From Antrodiella citrinella (lineage: Eukaryota > Basidiomycota > Agaricomycetes > Polyporales > Steccherinaceae), in the NCBI GenBank assembly GCA_004802725.1, contig SGPM01000064.1, forward strand, positions 34,053 through 98,052: a DNA stretch of 64,000 nt, written 5' to 3'. Below are positions 43,829 through 55,290 of the stretch, one piece after another. Both the position numbers and the translations under genes were made by a program. Positions within the stretch are counted from its first letter, which is position 1. Every line of letters begins with the position of its first letter. Below the pieces are notes generated by a model. The model did no database searches and was not told where the DNA came from. It was given only the letters and a program-made list of their open reading frames with translations.

Positions 43829-46603
43829 ATGTCCAGCGCACAGTCTTCTATCGCCGCTTTTCTAAGGGCTTTAACGCTATCTCACCCGACACCAGACATC
43901 CCCGACTTTGACTCTGGCATCAACGCGTCCTCTGCGTGGACAGAATCTCTGCCCCTCCCCGCCGAGGGCGTCCTTCGCAGCTCCCAAGCCATCATCACCC
44001 CTAACATCAACTCCCTATCTGACGACGAGTTTGAACCGAACGACGATGAGGCGGAAGATATCCAAGATATCGAGCAACTGACTGGCCGTTTCGCGAGGGC
44101 TTTGTACGCGTTCGAAGGCAAGCCGGAGTTTCGCGAGCTGACGGACGTGCATGCGGGAGACGAGTTGGAGGTACTGAAGGAGGAAGTGGGCGATGGGTGG
44201 AGTTTGGTGAAGCATGTCGTTGAGGCCATAGGACGGAGGCCGGAAGTGGGGTTGCTACCACGCAGTTATTACACTGTAAATAACATGTCCTGTCTATCAT
44301 ATCATCGGTGTGTGCTGATTGTCTTCGTTCTATATTCGGTCGGCATAGTTCACGGCCGATTTCATTCAGTCTGCCGACCTTGAGCCTCCCTCTGCTGAGG
44401 GGACAAGGCGAGAAGCGTCTTCTTCGTCCATTACACCCCGAGGATCACCATTAAGACAACCTGAGCCACTTCCCATCGGCCCCCAGAACACGGGAGAGTG
44501 GCTGCCCAGTTTCCGACGCAGCCTCCTTGGTGGACGCAGTCTGAACCGGTTCTCCAACTTCGTGACCAGCGGTGCGGAGGCGTTTGTCCTGCAGGGCAAC
44601 GCAGAGGACGTCTCTCCGAGCGCGTCCAGACACGAGCGGATGTCCACGACTGCGAGCGTACGGGAAGACGTGCCTGTAGAAGTCACATCGGGCGGGGAAG
44701 CAGACAGACACTACGTCGAGGCTGGCCCGGCGTGGAAGCCCAAGGTCCCACCGTTCCGTATCTTGGTGCACTCGCCTTCGAAGAGGAACTCCGGACTCTC
44801 CGGAGCGTACACCATCTACTCCGTCACATCAATGTTCGATGCGCCGCGGACGTCCGATGACACCGCAGAACCAGAAGATGAAGATGAAGAGGAGGACTCT
44901 GCTCTGGATCCTCCTCCTGCGCCTGTGCGTATCACGGTCCATAGACGGTTCTCACATTTTGTGGTTTTGCATACGGCGTTGACGAGGAGGCTGCCTGGTA
45001 TTGCACTACCTCCGCTACCAGAGAAACAGTATGCAGGGAGGTTCAACGCAGATTTCGTCGAAGCCAGAAGGTGCGATCTGGAGCGGTATCTGAGTCGCGT
45101 GGTAAGGCATCCTATTGCCCGGTATGCGGAGGTCTTGACGTTCTTCCTTGGATGCGATAGCGATCTGGTGAGCGACTCGTGTCAGGTGTGAACGCTATCG
45201 TGAAGATTGACCGCGCCGTTTGTGTAGGAATGGAAGAAGCAGTATCCGTTGTACCTCGAATTGCCTCCCGCCGGCCCTGTCTTCTTCGCCAACGTCTTCC
45301 ATCCGGCATTCAACCTCGATCACGAAGAGGCGACCGCGGTCGTGGACAAGTTCGTCGCGCACACCCGTTCGGTCGGCAAAGGCGTCCAAGGCCTTCGCAG
45401 CATATTCACCAATGTTCGGGAGGCGAGCATAGGTCAGTCAGTTCTCTCCTCGTCGCGCCTTGTCACCAATAGAAAAGGATGCGAATCCGATGCACAGAGA
45501 TGAGCAAGGCACAGCGACTGGTATCATATTCTTTGCTATCTCTGTTCACGTCCAAACCTCTTGCTTCCGCGCCGACGACCGGAGTAGACTCAGACGAAGA
45601 AGAAGACGATAGGAAATTGAAGGGCCACATGAACGACGACAGGGCGTGGTGCTGGCGCGACTCTTGTGAAGGTATGTTTCACCGTTGCGTCGCCCATCCG
45701 ATAGTCGAACCTCTCACTCATTAATTCGTGATTCGCTTGGGCAGATTGTCTGAAACTGACAAAAGCGATGCAGAAGACCACGGAAGTCTTGCAGGGCGTG
45801 GCAGACTTGTATGACGATCATGTTCGTCCGATCAGATCTATCGCTGCGTGTGGGTATTGATTGTAGTGGTGTTATGACTCCTCTTATAGGCACGAAGAAC
45901 CCAGCTGGTCACACACGAAGCCCTGAAAAGCGTCGCACACCCCGCGTCGCTGTATGCGGTATGTGTCTCCCCCATTGTGGTGTTCGGGCCCTGAATATGT
46001 GGCGGACAGGGTGTGGTGGAGACGCATAGATCCACTTTATCACGGTACAACGAAGCTACTCTCCATGGAGCGGTACGTCCAACCGACTTCATCTCACGAA
46101 AGCATAAATCGAATGTCATATTTTGCAGGAGAACGAGGAGATGGCCGCCCGGTGTGAAACTGTTCTGAACACTACGATGGCAGAGATAGAGACCTACCAT
46201 ACCCAGAAGCTCGAAGATTTCCAGGGTTTGACAAAAGGCTATCTCGACGACGAGATTGCGTTCTACGAGCAGGTGATTTATACCTTTTGTCTTTCAGACG
46301 TCGTTAGCGCCTCATGCTGATCGCTGACCACATTCTTGTCTGCAGGTCTTGTCCCGCTTGAAAGTCGCCCGACGGACCTTTGATGCACCGCAGTACGATC
46401 AGCTCGCGCAATCTCCCCGCCAGCCATCGATATACGAGCGCGAGCTCGAGCAACCGCGACTGAATCCACCCTTGCTCACGCAGCCGTGCCCCCATGTCTT
46501 CGACTCTGCACCGATGCGCCCGGTGAGCGTCGCCATCCAGGAAGGCGTGGGCATGCTGATTGGCTCGCCGACGAGAGCGAGTATGTTTGGCAAGTTTTGG
46601 TAA
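43829..46603 (+). CDS. SH3-PX domain sorting nexin (SNX9/BAR-like)
   Basis: Endosomal or plasma-membrane trafficking protein. ATG 43829 (MSSAQSSIAAFLRAL). An SH3 domain follows an acidic stretch: ARALYAFEGKPEFRELTDVHAGDELEVL, GDGWSLVKH, GLLPRSYYT. After an intron and a Ser-rich linker (PLRQPEPLPIGP, TGEWLPSFRR) comes the PX domain: VPPFRILVHSP, ITVHRRFSHFVVLHTAL, GIALPPLPEKQYAGRF and ARRCDLERYLSRVVRHP, which bind phosphoinositides. The helical C-terminal exons (KAMQKTTEVLQGVADLYDDH, LSMERENEEMAARCE, EDFQGLTKGYLDDEIAFYEQV) are BAR-like coiled regions. It ends SMFGKFW at 46603. Confidence 0.82.
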
Positions 46604-46757
46604 TTCCTTGATTCCTTTTCTTCTTAGATCGGGTGGACAATTTTGCATGGATTAGAACTGGAACTGGAACTCTTGATCGGAACGTATACGCAGCAAACTG
46701 TACATTACGGTGTACGAATGCACTCCCACATCATATTCTGAACATTTTTTTGAAAAC

Positions 46758-47018
46758 ATGTCACCGCCTCCTCCTGGCGTAGTAACATTCGACAAAAGAA
46801 GCACACCTGTCACTTTCAACTCATCTGACTCGTACTCGTGGAGATGTGTAGATCACGAACGGGCCCTTGAAGATCTGACATTGGCAGATCTGACACCCCC
46901 CATCCCACTCAAGCTCCCACATCGATCTGTCCGAGTCTCTCCTCTCACCCCGGTGAGTTATGACAGGTACGTGCGCATGCATACAGCTTGCCATTTTCCG
47001 CAGTCTGTTTCACTGTGA
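46758..47018 (+). CDS. Small hypothetical protein
   Basis: ATG 46758 (MSPPPPGVVTFD) opens a frame of about 65 codons. A GT..AG intron (46952-47003) would join LTP to SVSL and stop at 47018. There is a Pro-rich start and an acidic DLTLADLTPPIPLKLP segment but no known domain. It lies between the sorting nexin and the DUF6533 gene and could be noise or part of a longer spliced gene. Confidence 0.3.
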   Translation: MSPPPPGVVTFDKRSTPVTFNSSDSYSWRCVDHERALEDLTLADLTPPIPLKLPHRSVRVSPLTPVSYDRYVRMHTACHFPQSVSL

Positions 47019-47185
47019 ATTGTGTACCCCCCTCTTGACAGGTAGCAACATGTTCAACGTCCGGGCTGTCCATATTCCCAGAGTTCACATGCATGAGCAT
47101 GGTATAAGAAGAGGCACCAGCGTCGTTTTTCGTCAGCTGCACGTTAGCGTTAGCCGGTGTCGTCTTTCAGGTGCCTTGACTGAAC

Positions 47186-48900
47186 ATGTCATACAGTGGC
47201 GAATCGCCTGACTTCGTCTATCTCGTTGATCTTGAAATGTACGTCCACCCGTTTGTGTGTCGTTGTCGGTCCTGGTTCGTTGACGCTCTCGAATGCTGCA
47301 GCATCGTCGCCAACCGTGCTCATGTTGCAGCAGCCGGTGAGTTTCTACCGCAAGGATCAGTGTTCATACCGAATGAATTTACCCCTCGTAGCTTTGTTCG
47401 TCTACGACACGCTCCTTACGTTCCCTCAAGAAGTCAATCATGTCTGGGGTCGCCAATTCTCTGGGACCACGTTGTTGTACTTCGTGAATCGGTACTGCTT
47501 GCTCGCGCAAAAGGTCTTGATTATCTTGGAAGTTTTCCCGTGGCAGTCGATATCAGCTAGGGTAAGCACGCCACCACAGCGATTCTACTATACCTTCTAA
47601 CTTTCCATGGATCCGTAAATGCAGAGGTCGCGTACAATCCTATCTTCCAAGATACAAATTACTGAAATTTCCGCACTCATGATAGCTGCACCGTGGTATC
47701 ATGGTTGAACGAGATCCTCATTGTGATCACATTTCTGGTGATTTCGGGTGAGTCGTCCGGCTGCGAGTCTAAACTTAGGTCCATAAATCTCATAAAGGTC
47801 TAGCATTCTTCGCGCTGCGCGTGTATGCTATACTAGACCGCCGATGGGCTTTAGCCGTCGTGATATTCGTCATTGGGTCTGTGTTACCCACAATTGGCCT
47901 CGTACGTTCTTTTTCACTTAGTCCGAGTCGTTCTGCGCCTCACCTCTCCGCAATAGTATCAGCAAGCGACCATAACCTCGACAATTATCCATGCCCCAGT
48001 TCTTGGCTTTGTGATCTGCAACGACAATAGTACCATTCCTGTTGGCACTTACAGCATGTAAGCATCGTATATATCACGATCGTACTTGACATTCACTGAT
48101 ACTGTACACTAGATGCACGTCTTTCTCATTGTTGTTATTTTGACAAGCATACTCGTCTGACACGAGTGATTGTTTTCAGTGGCGACGACGTGTCGCGTGG
48201 CTACAGCAGCGTCAGACCTGCTGGTCCTCATCGTCACTCTGACGAAGACGTTTAAAATCAGGAGGATGGCGTCGGAACACAACGTCCGCACACCTTTGAT
48301 TAGCCTCCTTCTGCGAGATGGTTCGTTCGTCTTTTTGACTTCTCTGTGTTGTTAATTTCACTCATTGATGCTACTCGCTCACAGGATCACTGTATTTCGC
48401 GTCAGTGACCCTAGTTGTACGCTAAACACTGTGGCTCTGCTGAACGTCCTCATATCAGCGCCATATTCACTTTCAACCTCGCAGATATCATCTTGCTACA
48501 AGTGATTGTACGTCCTTGCCCTTGTCCGTCTTCGCTATCGTCGACGATTATCTAAACATCGTCCACAGGCCTTTGGTGCAGTCGCAGATTTCGTCACAAC
48601 GTCTGTCTCTTTCCTGTCGCGCCCGTCAAGATATCTGACATGAATCTATTTATTAACAGCCTCAGTGTCATCCTTATCTCCCGCTTCATGCTGAACCTTC
48701 GAGATTTCTATATTTCCGACTCAGAAGCCAGTGGAAGCTCTCGCACTGAGTTTTCTTCTGTCCGTTTTACGGATGTGCTGGTAGGGACGCTGGGTGCACC
48801 GTTGGTGCACGGAGAACCCGAGAACGATCAGGAGAGAGAAGGGATGCGTCAACGTGAATCGGTGTTGCAAGAGTTTGTTCAGGGATCGTCTTCTGCCTGA
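47186..48900 (+). CDS. DUF6533 integral membrane protein (copy 2)
   Basis: Second member of the basidiomycete-type membrane family. Exon 1 MSYSGESPDFVYLVDLE joins IIVANRAHVAAA and then the hallmark exon ALFVYDTLLTFPQEVNHVWGRQFS with NRYCLLAQKVLIILE. Later exons: SWLNEILIVITFLVISG, LAFFALRVYAILDRRWALAV, ATAASDLLVLIVTLTKTFKI, LISLLLRDGSLYF and NSLSVILISRFMLNLRDFY, then a hydrophilic tail ending at 48900. Several membrane spans predict a receptor-like topology. It shares the order of motifs with the gene at 20491-22232 but is clearly diverged. No ligand or pathway is known. Confidence 0.75.
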
Positions 48901-49194
48901 TATTTTGGGGTGGAATAAGGACGGATGTTCGGACTTGGACTGTCTCGTACTACGGACTATGTTGACGAATATTTGTGGGTATTGTAGTGTAGTGGTGTTC
49001 CCAAAACGGTTGTACCAGGTTTATCTCTTGTCGATACAACGTCCATCGAACTTTCGTTTTTTGCAGGCAAAGCCGCCTCCAATCGGATGTGACAACTTTG
49101 GCACTGATGCGCGCAGAAGGTAAATTGGATATGGATTGTCGATCTTCGCACACGCTACAAATACAACGTAGTCTTCTTGACGTTTCATGTCTTT

Positions 49195-50441
49195 TCAGTA
49201 TGAAGACGGATGTACCAACATTGTCTATACGAACAGCAATGCAGGAAGTCAGATCAGTAGTACAACTAGCAAGGGATAGAGACGTACCCCTCCATCAATC
49301 AACACCGTTTCTCCGTTCACAAACCAATTCCCCACGAGGAATAATGCCAACGAACCCATGTCCTTGTTCGATCCACCGACGTTAGCAGGACCGCCAAGAG
49401 AGACGGGTAGCTGATCAGCAGGAAAGGCGAATGTGTAGTCCTTTTTATCGTTATGCGAGACACCGAGCTCGTCGATGGTACCAGGTGTTGACATGTCAGT
49501 GACAAACAGGCCTTGGGTAAATGAAGATAAGACACTAACGTACACAAGTAAGAGAACACATACCTGGCGCAATGCCATTGACTCGTATCCCCAGTGGGAT
49601 TAACTCGTGTGCCAGAGAAGCCGTTGCATGTCCAATTGCGCTTTTGGAAAATATGTATGGGAACGAAGATCCGCCCGTAGCCGGGTCTTTCGTCCAACCG
49701 TTCATACTACTTGTCATGATGATCTGCGGCGCGAATTTACGCCCTCCAGAACCGAACTGGTTTTGTGTCTTCCATGCCTCGAGCAAAGGAAGGAAAGTGA
49801 AAGTCAGCCAGTAGGGTCCGATGGCATTGACATTGATGTTGTCGGTGAAAGCTTGCTCCGGGACCTCGTCGTAGTAGGCTTTCACGAAGTCCGCAGCGGA
49901 GGTAGAAGTTGGCTTTTTGAATCTACCTAACAGGACGCTGAAGGATACATGTCGGTAAATTCCAAGGTCTCATGATTGATCCTGAGATGAGCACGCACCC
50001 TGCATTGTTGAAAAGGACTGTGATATATGGCGTGCGTTTGCCGACTTCGTCAGCGAGACGCTTGGCTTCGGACTGCGACGATGAGAAACTCAGCTTTGGT
50101 GTGCCTCGGAACAGTATACTGTACCCACCTTTTTGCTGACATCCCCTTCAATTCCGTACATCCTGCCTTTGCATTCTGATTTCTCAGCTGCTTGGTTGTA
50201 CACTGAAGCGATTCTATCGAGGACACCAAGATATCAGCAATAGATTCAAAGCGCGTGTTGATGCTCACCTGTCGAGTTCCGCTTGAACCAGGCCTATGAT
50301 ATATACCGTTGCGCCATTAGAAACAAGGGTGGTGGCGATCATGAGTCCGATCCCTGACCCTCCACCGGTAACAACAGCGACGACGCCTGACATATCGAAG
50401 AGACTGCCAGCGTTCAGCTGGTCGAGGATCTTTTCGGCCAT
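49195..50441 (-). CDS. Short-chain dehydrogenase/reductase (SDR)
   Basis: NAD(P)-dependent oxidoreductase with a Rossmann fold. Starts MAEKILDQLNAGSLFDMSG; cofactor loop VVAVVTGGGSGIGLMIA; then NINVNAIGPYWLTFTFLPLL, the catalytic Ser region IIMTSSMNGW and the active-site YIFSK (Y-x-x-x-K), IPLGIRVNGIAPG and SLALFLVGNWFVNGETVLIDGG. A last intron starting GTACGT after IDGG joins TMLVHPSSY, stop 49195, which I prefer to reading through to 49249. The ATG is the first after a TATA box at 50516-50523. The substrate cannot be deduced. Confidence 0.85.
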
Positions 50442-50515
50442 GCTTCAAGCTTGAGTGGGATGGCGAGTCGATAATTGGATGTGAGAATATGATAAACTAC
50501 CGGTTCTCCGAGTCT

Positions 50516-50523
50516 CTTATATA
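50516..50523 (-). promoter_or_regulatory. TATA box of the SDR gene
   Basis: TATATAAG on the minus strand, about 75 bases upstream of the SDR start codon. Confidence 0.45.
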
Positions 50524-50970
50524 TCTACTCACTTTAGCTGAACGTCATTGCCGTAGCCAATGTATATTCATAATCCGGCAATCCTCATCCGATAAAGGCT
50601 CCGTGAACGGCTTTCACGGTTATCTTCAGGCGACGAGACATGGGGCAGCGTAAAATATGGCGTAACACGTCTGTGTGATCGAAGAGCATAAACAACGGCC
50701 TGGCACGGTCGCGCAGAACCTTGCCAAGGCCAATAGGCCGGTTCAGCGGCCCGCTCCGGACCTCCGACCTCAGAGCTTATATCATTTATGATTTGATTAT
50801 TATTATTTACTATTATTTACTATATATAGTTTACATATGTTAACTAAAGATAACTCCCGTTACCAGCATTTGTCAATACTATTTCCTTGTTCCCGACCAC
50901 CACCTTATTTCGTTGTACTTCTGCCTGAAAGTCAAGAAACGAGCAGAGTGTCCTGGCCGCTGTGGCCTAG
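50524..50970. other. Divergent intergenic region with an A/T-rich tract
   Basis: Separates the SDR (-) from TFIIE alpha (+). From 50776 to about 50850 it is strongly A/T-rich and holds a perfect double TATTATTTAC (50801-50820) followed by TATATATAG. Confidence 0.5.
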
Positions 50971-52811
50971 ATGTCAACGCTGAGCAAAGACGATCAAGAA
51001 GCCCTCCGTTTGCTGGTTCAATACGTGGCCAGGGCCTTCTATGAACCCAAATTCACGATTGTCTTGGACCAGCTGGTGCGACACCCGGTGTAAGTACCTA
51101 ACACGAATCTCTTTCGCAGAGACAACCAGGTGGCTGAAGCTGTAGATGCTTTGTGTTCCTGTGTCTAAAGTCTCAAGGATGACGACCTCGCGGGGAGGAT
51201 GGGGTTGCAGCTGAAAGAACTGAATAAGGTCATGGCGGTGCTAGAGAACGACAAACTGGTCCGCATGTCAGTATTGCCCTTTTCCCTCATATGTACTATA
51301 GTTTCGACCCTCTGTGTTGATGGGATGAACAGCTACCGCCAGAACGAGCTCAAGGAAGGCGCACAGCGGTCCGTTGGGAGACAATACTACTACATTGATT
51401 ACCAGCACTTTTGCAATGTCGTGAAGTGGCGCGTGGCGGAGATGTACCGAAGGATCGACCACACACTGCGGAATGTTAGCTGCTTACGTTTGTCGTCCGT
51501 TTGAATAGAGTGACTGACTGGTGCGTTGTAGGAACTCGATAACAAAGGGTACATATGTCCGCAGTGCGGTAAGTCGTTCTCGCCGCTCGAGGCTGACAAG
51601 GTCATGGATTTCATAGCAGGCACCTTCAACTGTGATGTGTGTCATGCGGAATTGGTGGACAATGAAAACGCAGAGAGCGTGCGGGGGAGCAAAGATCGTA
51701 TGCAACGGTTTAACAGGCAAATGCAGTTTATTCGGGAGGGTTTACGCAAGACCGAAGACATGCTGCTTCCTGCGTACGTTCATCTTCCTATCAGAAGTCC
51801 TTCTCAAGCTAAATCAGATTTCTAGGTTCGACGTTGCTCAGTGGATTAAGACGCATATTATTGACGTCGAGCGGGCCAAAGCTGCCGCTCAGTCAGGGGG
51901 TCTCAAAATCGCTGGAGAGGGCGGTCTTCTCAAACACGAGGACTCCATTGGCATTGTTCTCTCTGTCGACAAGGATGAGGCTACCCAAAGATTGGAGAGA
52001 GACATGGAAGCGGCCGCGAAACGACAACAAAACGTGTTACCAGCGTGGCACTTGAAGAGTACCATTTCAGGTGATCTTACTGCGTTGGGAATACGCGAGA
52101 ATGCAATTCGGGCGCAGGAGGTAGCGAACTCGGACGGGTCGGCGGCAGCAGCAGATAAGCTGCCTAGTACGAGTTCGAACGATGCTATCCTGAGGGGATT
52201 AAGTAATGGCAACGGGGACGTCAATGGGGACGTCAAGCCTCACGTTCCTCAAGTGGACGATGTGGATTGTGAGAATATCCACGTGTCCTATATTTGAGCC
52301 AAAGCTAACGTTTCTCAGACTTTGACCATTACTACGCGTCGCTTGCGGCCTCTGCCGCGCCTTCTGCTCAGGATACCCCACGATTGCCTGATCTTGGCAA
52401 CGAGTTCGGCGAAGAGGAGGACGTCAAACCGTCGGTCGAATACCTGGAATCACTCAACGGTTATCGGAAGAGGTCCAGATCAGCGGAGGATATTGGAGAG
52501 GGGAGTGGGCCAATCAAAACACCTCGAACTACGAATGGCACTCCGGAGAAGAACGGTGCATCTGCCTCCATTCCTGTTGATGTGGACATGGCTGTAGCTG
52601 AGGCGGTTGCTGAAGAGGCAGCGGCGAATACTGGGGATGATCCCGCGGTTCATGGTACGCAACTCTTCTTCGTACTCGCTTTATACACCCACTGATATTC
52701 GCATATCTAGTCAATGGTACCCTTATACCGCTGTCACAGGTTACAGAGGAGCACCAAGAGCTGATGACACCGGAAGAGTACACGGCGTACTACGAGATTT
52801 TGTCTAAATGA
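50971..52811 (+). CDS. TFA1: Transcription initiation factor IIE, alpha subunit
   Basis: General RNA polymerase II factor that recruits and stimulates TFIIH at promoters. Starts MSTLSKDDQEALRLLVQYVARAF with the winged-helix (TFE/IIE alpha) domain: FTIVLDQLVRHPV, DDDLAGRMGLQLKELNKVMAVL, RQYYYIDYQHFCNVVKWRV. The zinc ribbon follows: YICPQCG, FSPLEADKVMDF and FNCDVCHAELV (four Cys). Next come helices KDRMQRFNRQMQFI and FDVAQWIKTHI, a long linker, and an acidic C-terminus with YLESLNGYRKRSRS, the IPLSQVTEEHQ exon and MTPEEYTAYYEIL, stop 52811. All family parts are in order; introns are short. Confidence 0.93.
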
Positions 52812-53149
52812 ACAGCTACGCGTGCNATCACGATGTTGTTCTTGAAAGGCTATGGACCTGCTACTTGTATAGCATAGAGTAATTTTGTACCAATTTGTTG
52901 TACTTANGCTAATATATGAGAAAGGCTTCNGCCACATCTACATGTACAGTATGCGATGTTTACTGGGCNGTCGGGCGCTTTNGNGCGCGTCAGTTCGCAC
53001 TCTTCGACACGTACTACGTAACGATACGCTAAAAATTTTTTGAATCAAAGTTCACTGGCACTCCGTGTTCTATCTTGCCGTCCTTGTTGCTTATCCACTA
53101 CATTTACNTTGNCCTAAAGCTTGCCGCATGTCATCACAGTCGNAAGTCC
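52812..53149. other. Intergenic, nothing recognised
   Basis: Contains several N calls; no gene seen. Confidence 0.4.
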
Positions 53150-54877
53150 ATGGCGTCGCTTGCAGATGAATTGGCACCTTCAGAGATATGGGATCTGGTC
53201 AAAGTGCTGAGCGACAAGCTCAAAGCTACCAGAGATCAACTGCGGGTCATCCAAGTGGTAAGTTGTTACCCCTCCNTNATGGTTTTGTGTGCTCACCGCT
53301 CATCATGTTTTGCTACTATCTACGCGTGCTACTTCGAATCGTGGCAGGAAAAAGAGGAGCTCCAAGGTATGNCTTGTTCATATCTTGTTCACCGAGCNTT
53401 TGATTGATTGCTTGAAGGGAGGCTCGACGAAGTTGACTCTGCGACTGTCTCGAATGAAAATGACACGGGATGTGATACAGCATCGTGCTCCGTAAGTTGA
53501 TCACTTCCGCCTACGTACACAACTCCTGACATCGCTGTCAGTCCGCCGCTAAGGTAAAGGAACTGAAGANNAAAGTGAAGATGATGAGAAAAGAGCATCT
53601 CGAACAACTAACAGAACGAGTAAGCTGCAGAACATGNATTNAGTAAATCGTGCTGATTTGATGGTGNATTCCAGGATCAACGAATCGATGACCTGCAACG
53701 CCAGGTGACATCCGAAGGTACCGTTGAAGTCGAGCACCCTGAAGCAGCAGTAGTCCTTCAAACAGTATGTATTATATTGTACCTTGTTGACGATTCAGCA
53801 GCTCAATCCGAGATAAGTCTCTGCCGAGTACAATGCTACAGACGCATCGAACAGCTAGTCCAGCTCGACCTGTCCAAGAGACATTAGAGGAAGTGACTAT
53901 CATCAAGTCAGAAGCTCGAGGCTTGGAACGACGATCGAATACGCCTGCGAGAGCGGAATCTGAGGAAGTGGTTATCGTTAAAGAAGAAGGGACAATATCC
54001 AAGTCACTGCCAAAGCTCCCTAATTGGACATCGCTACGACCATGTCTCCGCACTGCTCATAGACTAGAGGACACTACGTCGTCTATCCCACCGGTGTGTC
54101 AACTCTTTTCCTCTAGATGGTTCCTTTATCTGAGCTGCCACTCCCCTGCCACAGAATGTACTACGTCTGAGGTTCGTGCTCTCACATCCACTGTCTTAGA
54201 TACACGCTTACCCCCGATGTCACAGCAAAGCTGAAGAGCCTTTGTACTGTCATACTCACATATTGTGGAAAAACGATGTTCCCCAGGAAGCGTACCTCAT
54301 TCGGCCGAGTCATCTGTACAATCACCTGGAATTAGGTGGTCGACGATGGACCAAAAATCGCGACTTGGATAATTATGCCCGCGGTCGCTCGCGAGAGATA
54401 TTCTATCTCACGGACCATCATGTCCACTATGCGGGTACATATATCTGTGATGATGTCAAGGCAATAAAGCAAGCTGATTACGGCGTGATCGTGCCCGGTA
54501 CGGTACGTAAACAACTTTGTTTTTCGGACAATGACATCCTCAGGCGTCCTCGTTGACCTGTTGTGCTCATCACACAGATCTCACAAGAGATGCAGCTCCA
54601 AAGCCTCATTCATAGTTTGGCACTTTCTCCGGCGCAGAGGGCACAAGCTCATGATACTGTATACGACGATTATACGAGAGGACACAGGAAGCTTTACTGC
54701 GTCACCTTTCGTTTCACCAGCTTCAATGAGAGGTTGTACCAAGAGCTCGTGGCCCTATACACACGGACGTACCCAAACGACGCGGCGCTGGACATGAACA
54801 GCCTCAAACGAAAACACTCTGAAGGGAGCGCAGCGAGTTCATACTCTAATAGGAGGAGGACAACGGTGGCGCTATAG
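53150..54877 (+). CDS. Coiled-coil protein with a conserved basidiomycete C-terminal domain (possibly DUF6697)
   Basis: Many small exons. N-terminus MASLADELAPSEIWDLVKVLSDKLKATRDQLRVIQ, then KEHLEQLTER and DQRIDDLQRQVTSEG, predict a coiled coil. A middle exon has two acidic repeats (EEVTIIKSEARG and EEVVIVKEEGT). The C-terminal domain reads EEPLYCHTHILW, DVPQEAYLIRPSHLYNHLELGG, RGRSREIFYLTDHHVHYAGTYIC and MQLQSLIHSLALSPAQR, ending with a basic LKRKHSEGS tail at 54877. I recognise the C-terminal block as a mushroom-fungus domain of unknown function; the DUF number is from memory and uncertain. N calls make some exons approximate. Confidence 0.6.
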
Positions 54878-55030
54878 GCCATTACGACGCGTTGATTCAT
54901 TCATCTTGCAACAAATGCACATAGTATATAGATGTGTATGAGCTTGAAGAATCTCGATTGTATCGGCGACGTTGGACGTTCGATGCCATTGAATCCCTAC
55001 AGTTCAAGAGCAAGCTGCAGTCAAGGTTGA

Positions 55031-55290
55031 GTCAGAGGACCAACATAACCAAATAGATACAAACAATCCGGCTCGGTCTGATCCTGACGATGATCATGAG
55101 CGCTGAGCTCCGTGAGCCGTTCTTCCTATGCAACGCCTCGACACAAAACAATAACTATTGCGTATGCGTCATAAGGCTGGTCATCTCATTCACGTATATG
55201 TTGTAAGCTCAAGTGCATCCGAGTGTCTTGTGCCGCAGATCTCGTCATAGTAAATAGTTGACACGCCAACCATGCCAACCATGACCCGGA
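55031..55290. repeat. Dispersed repeat, copy A
   Basis: Matches 62735-62965 along its length. Shared strings include CAACGCCTCGACAC, CTCATTCACGTATATGTTGTAAGC, GCCGCAGATCTCGTCAT and GTAAATAGTTGACACGCCAA. Identity looks high with scattered substitutions. Origin unknown. Confidence 0.75.
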
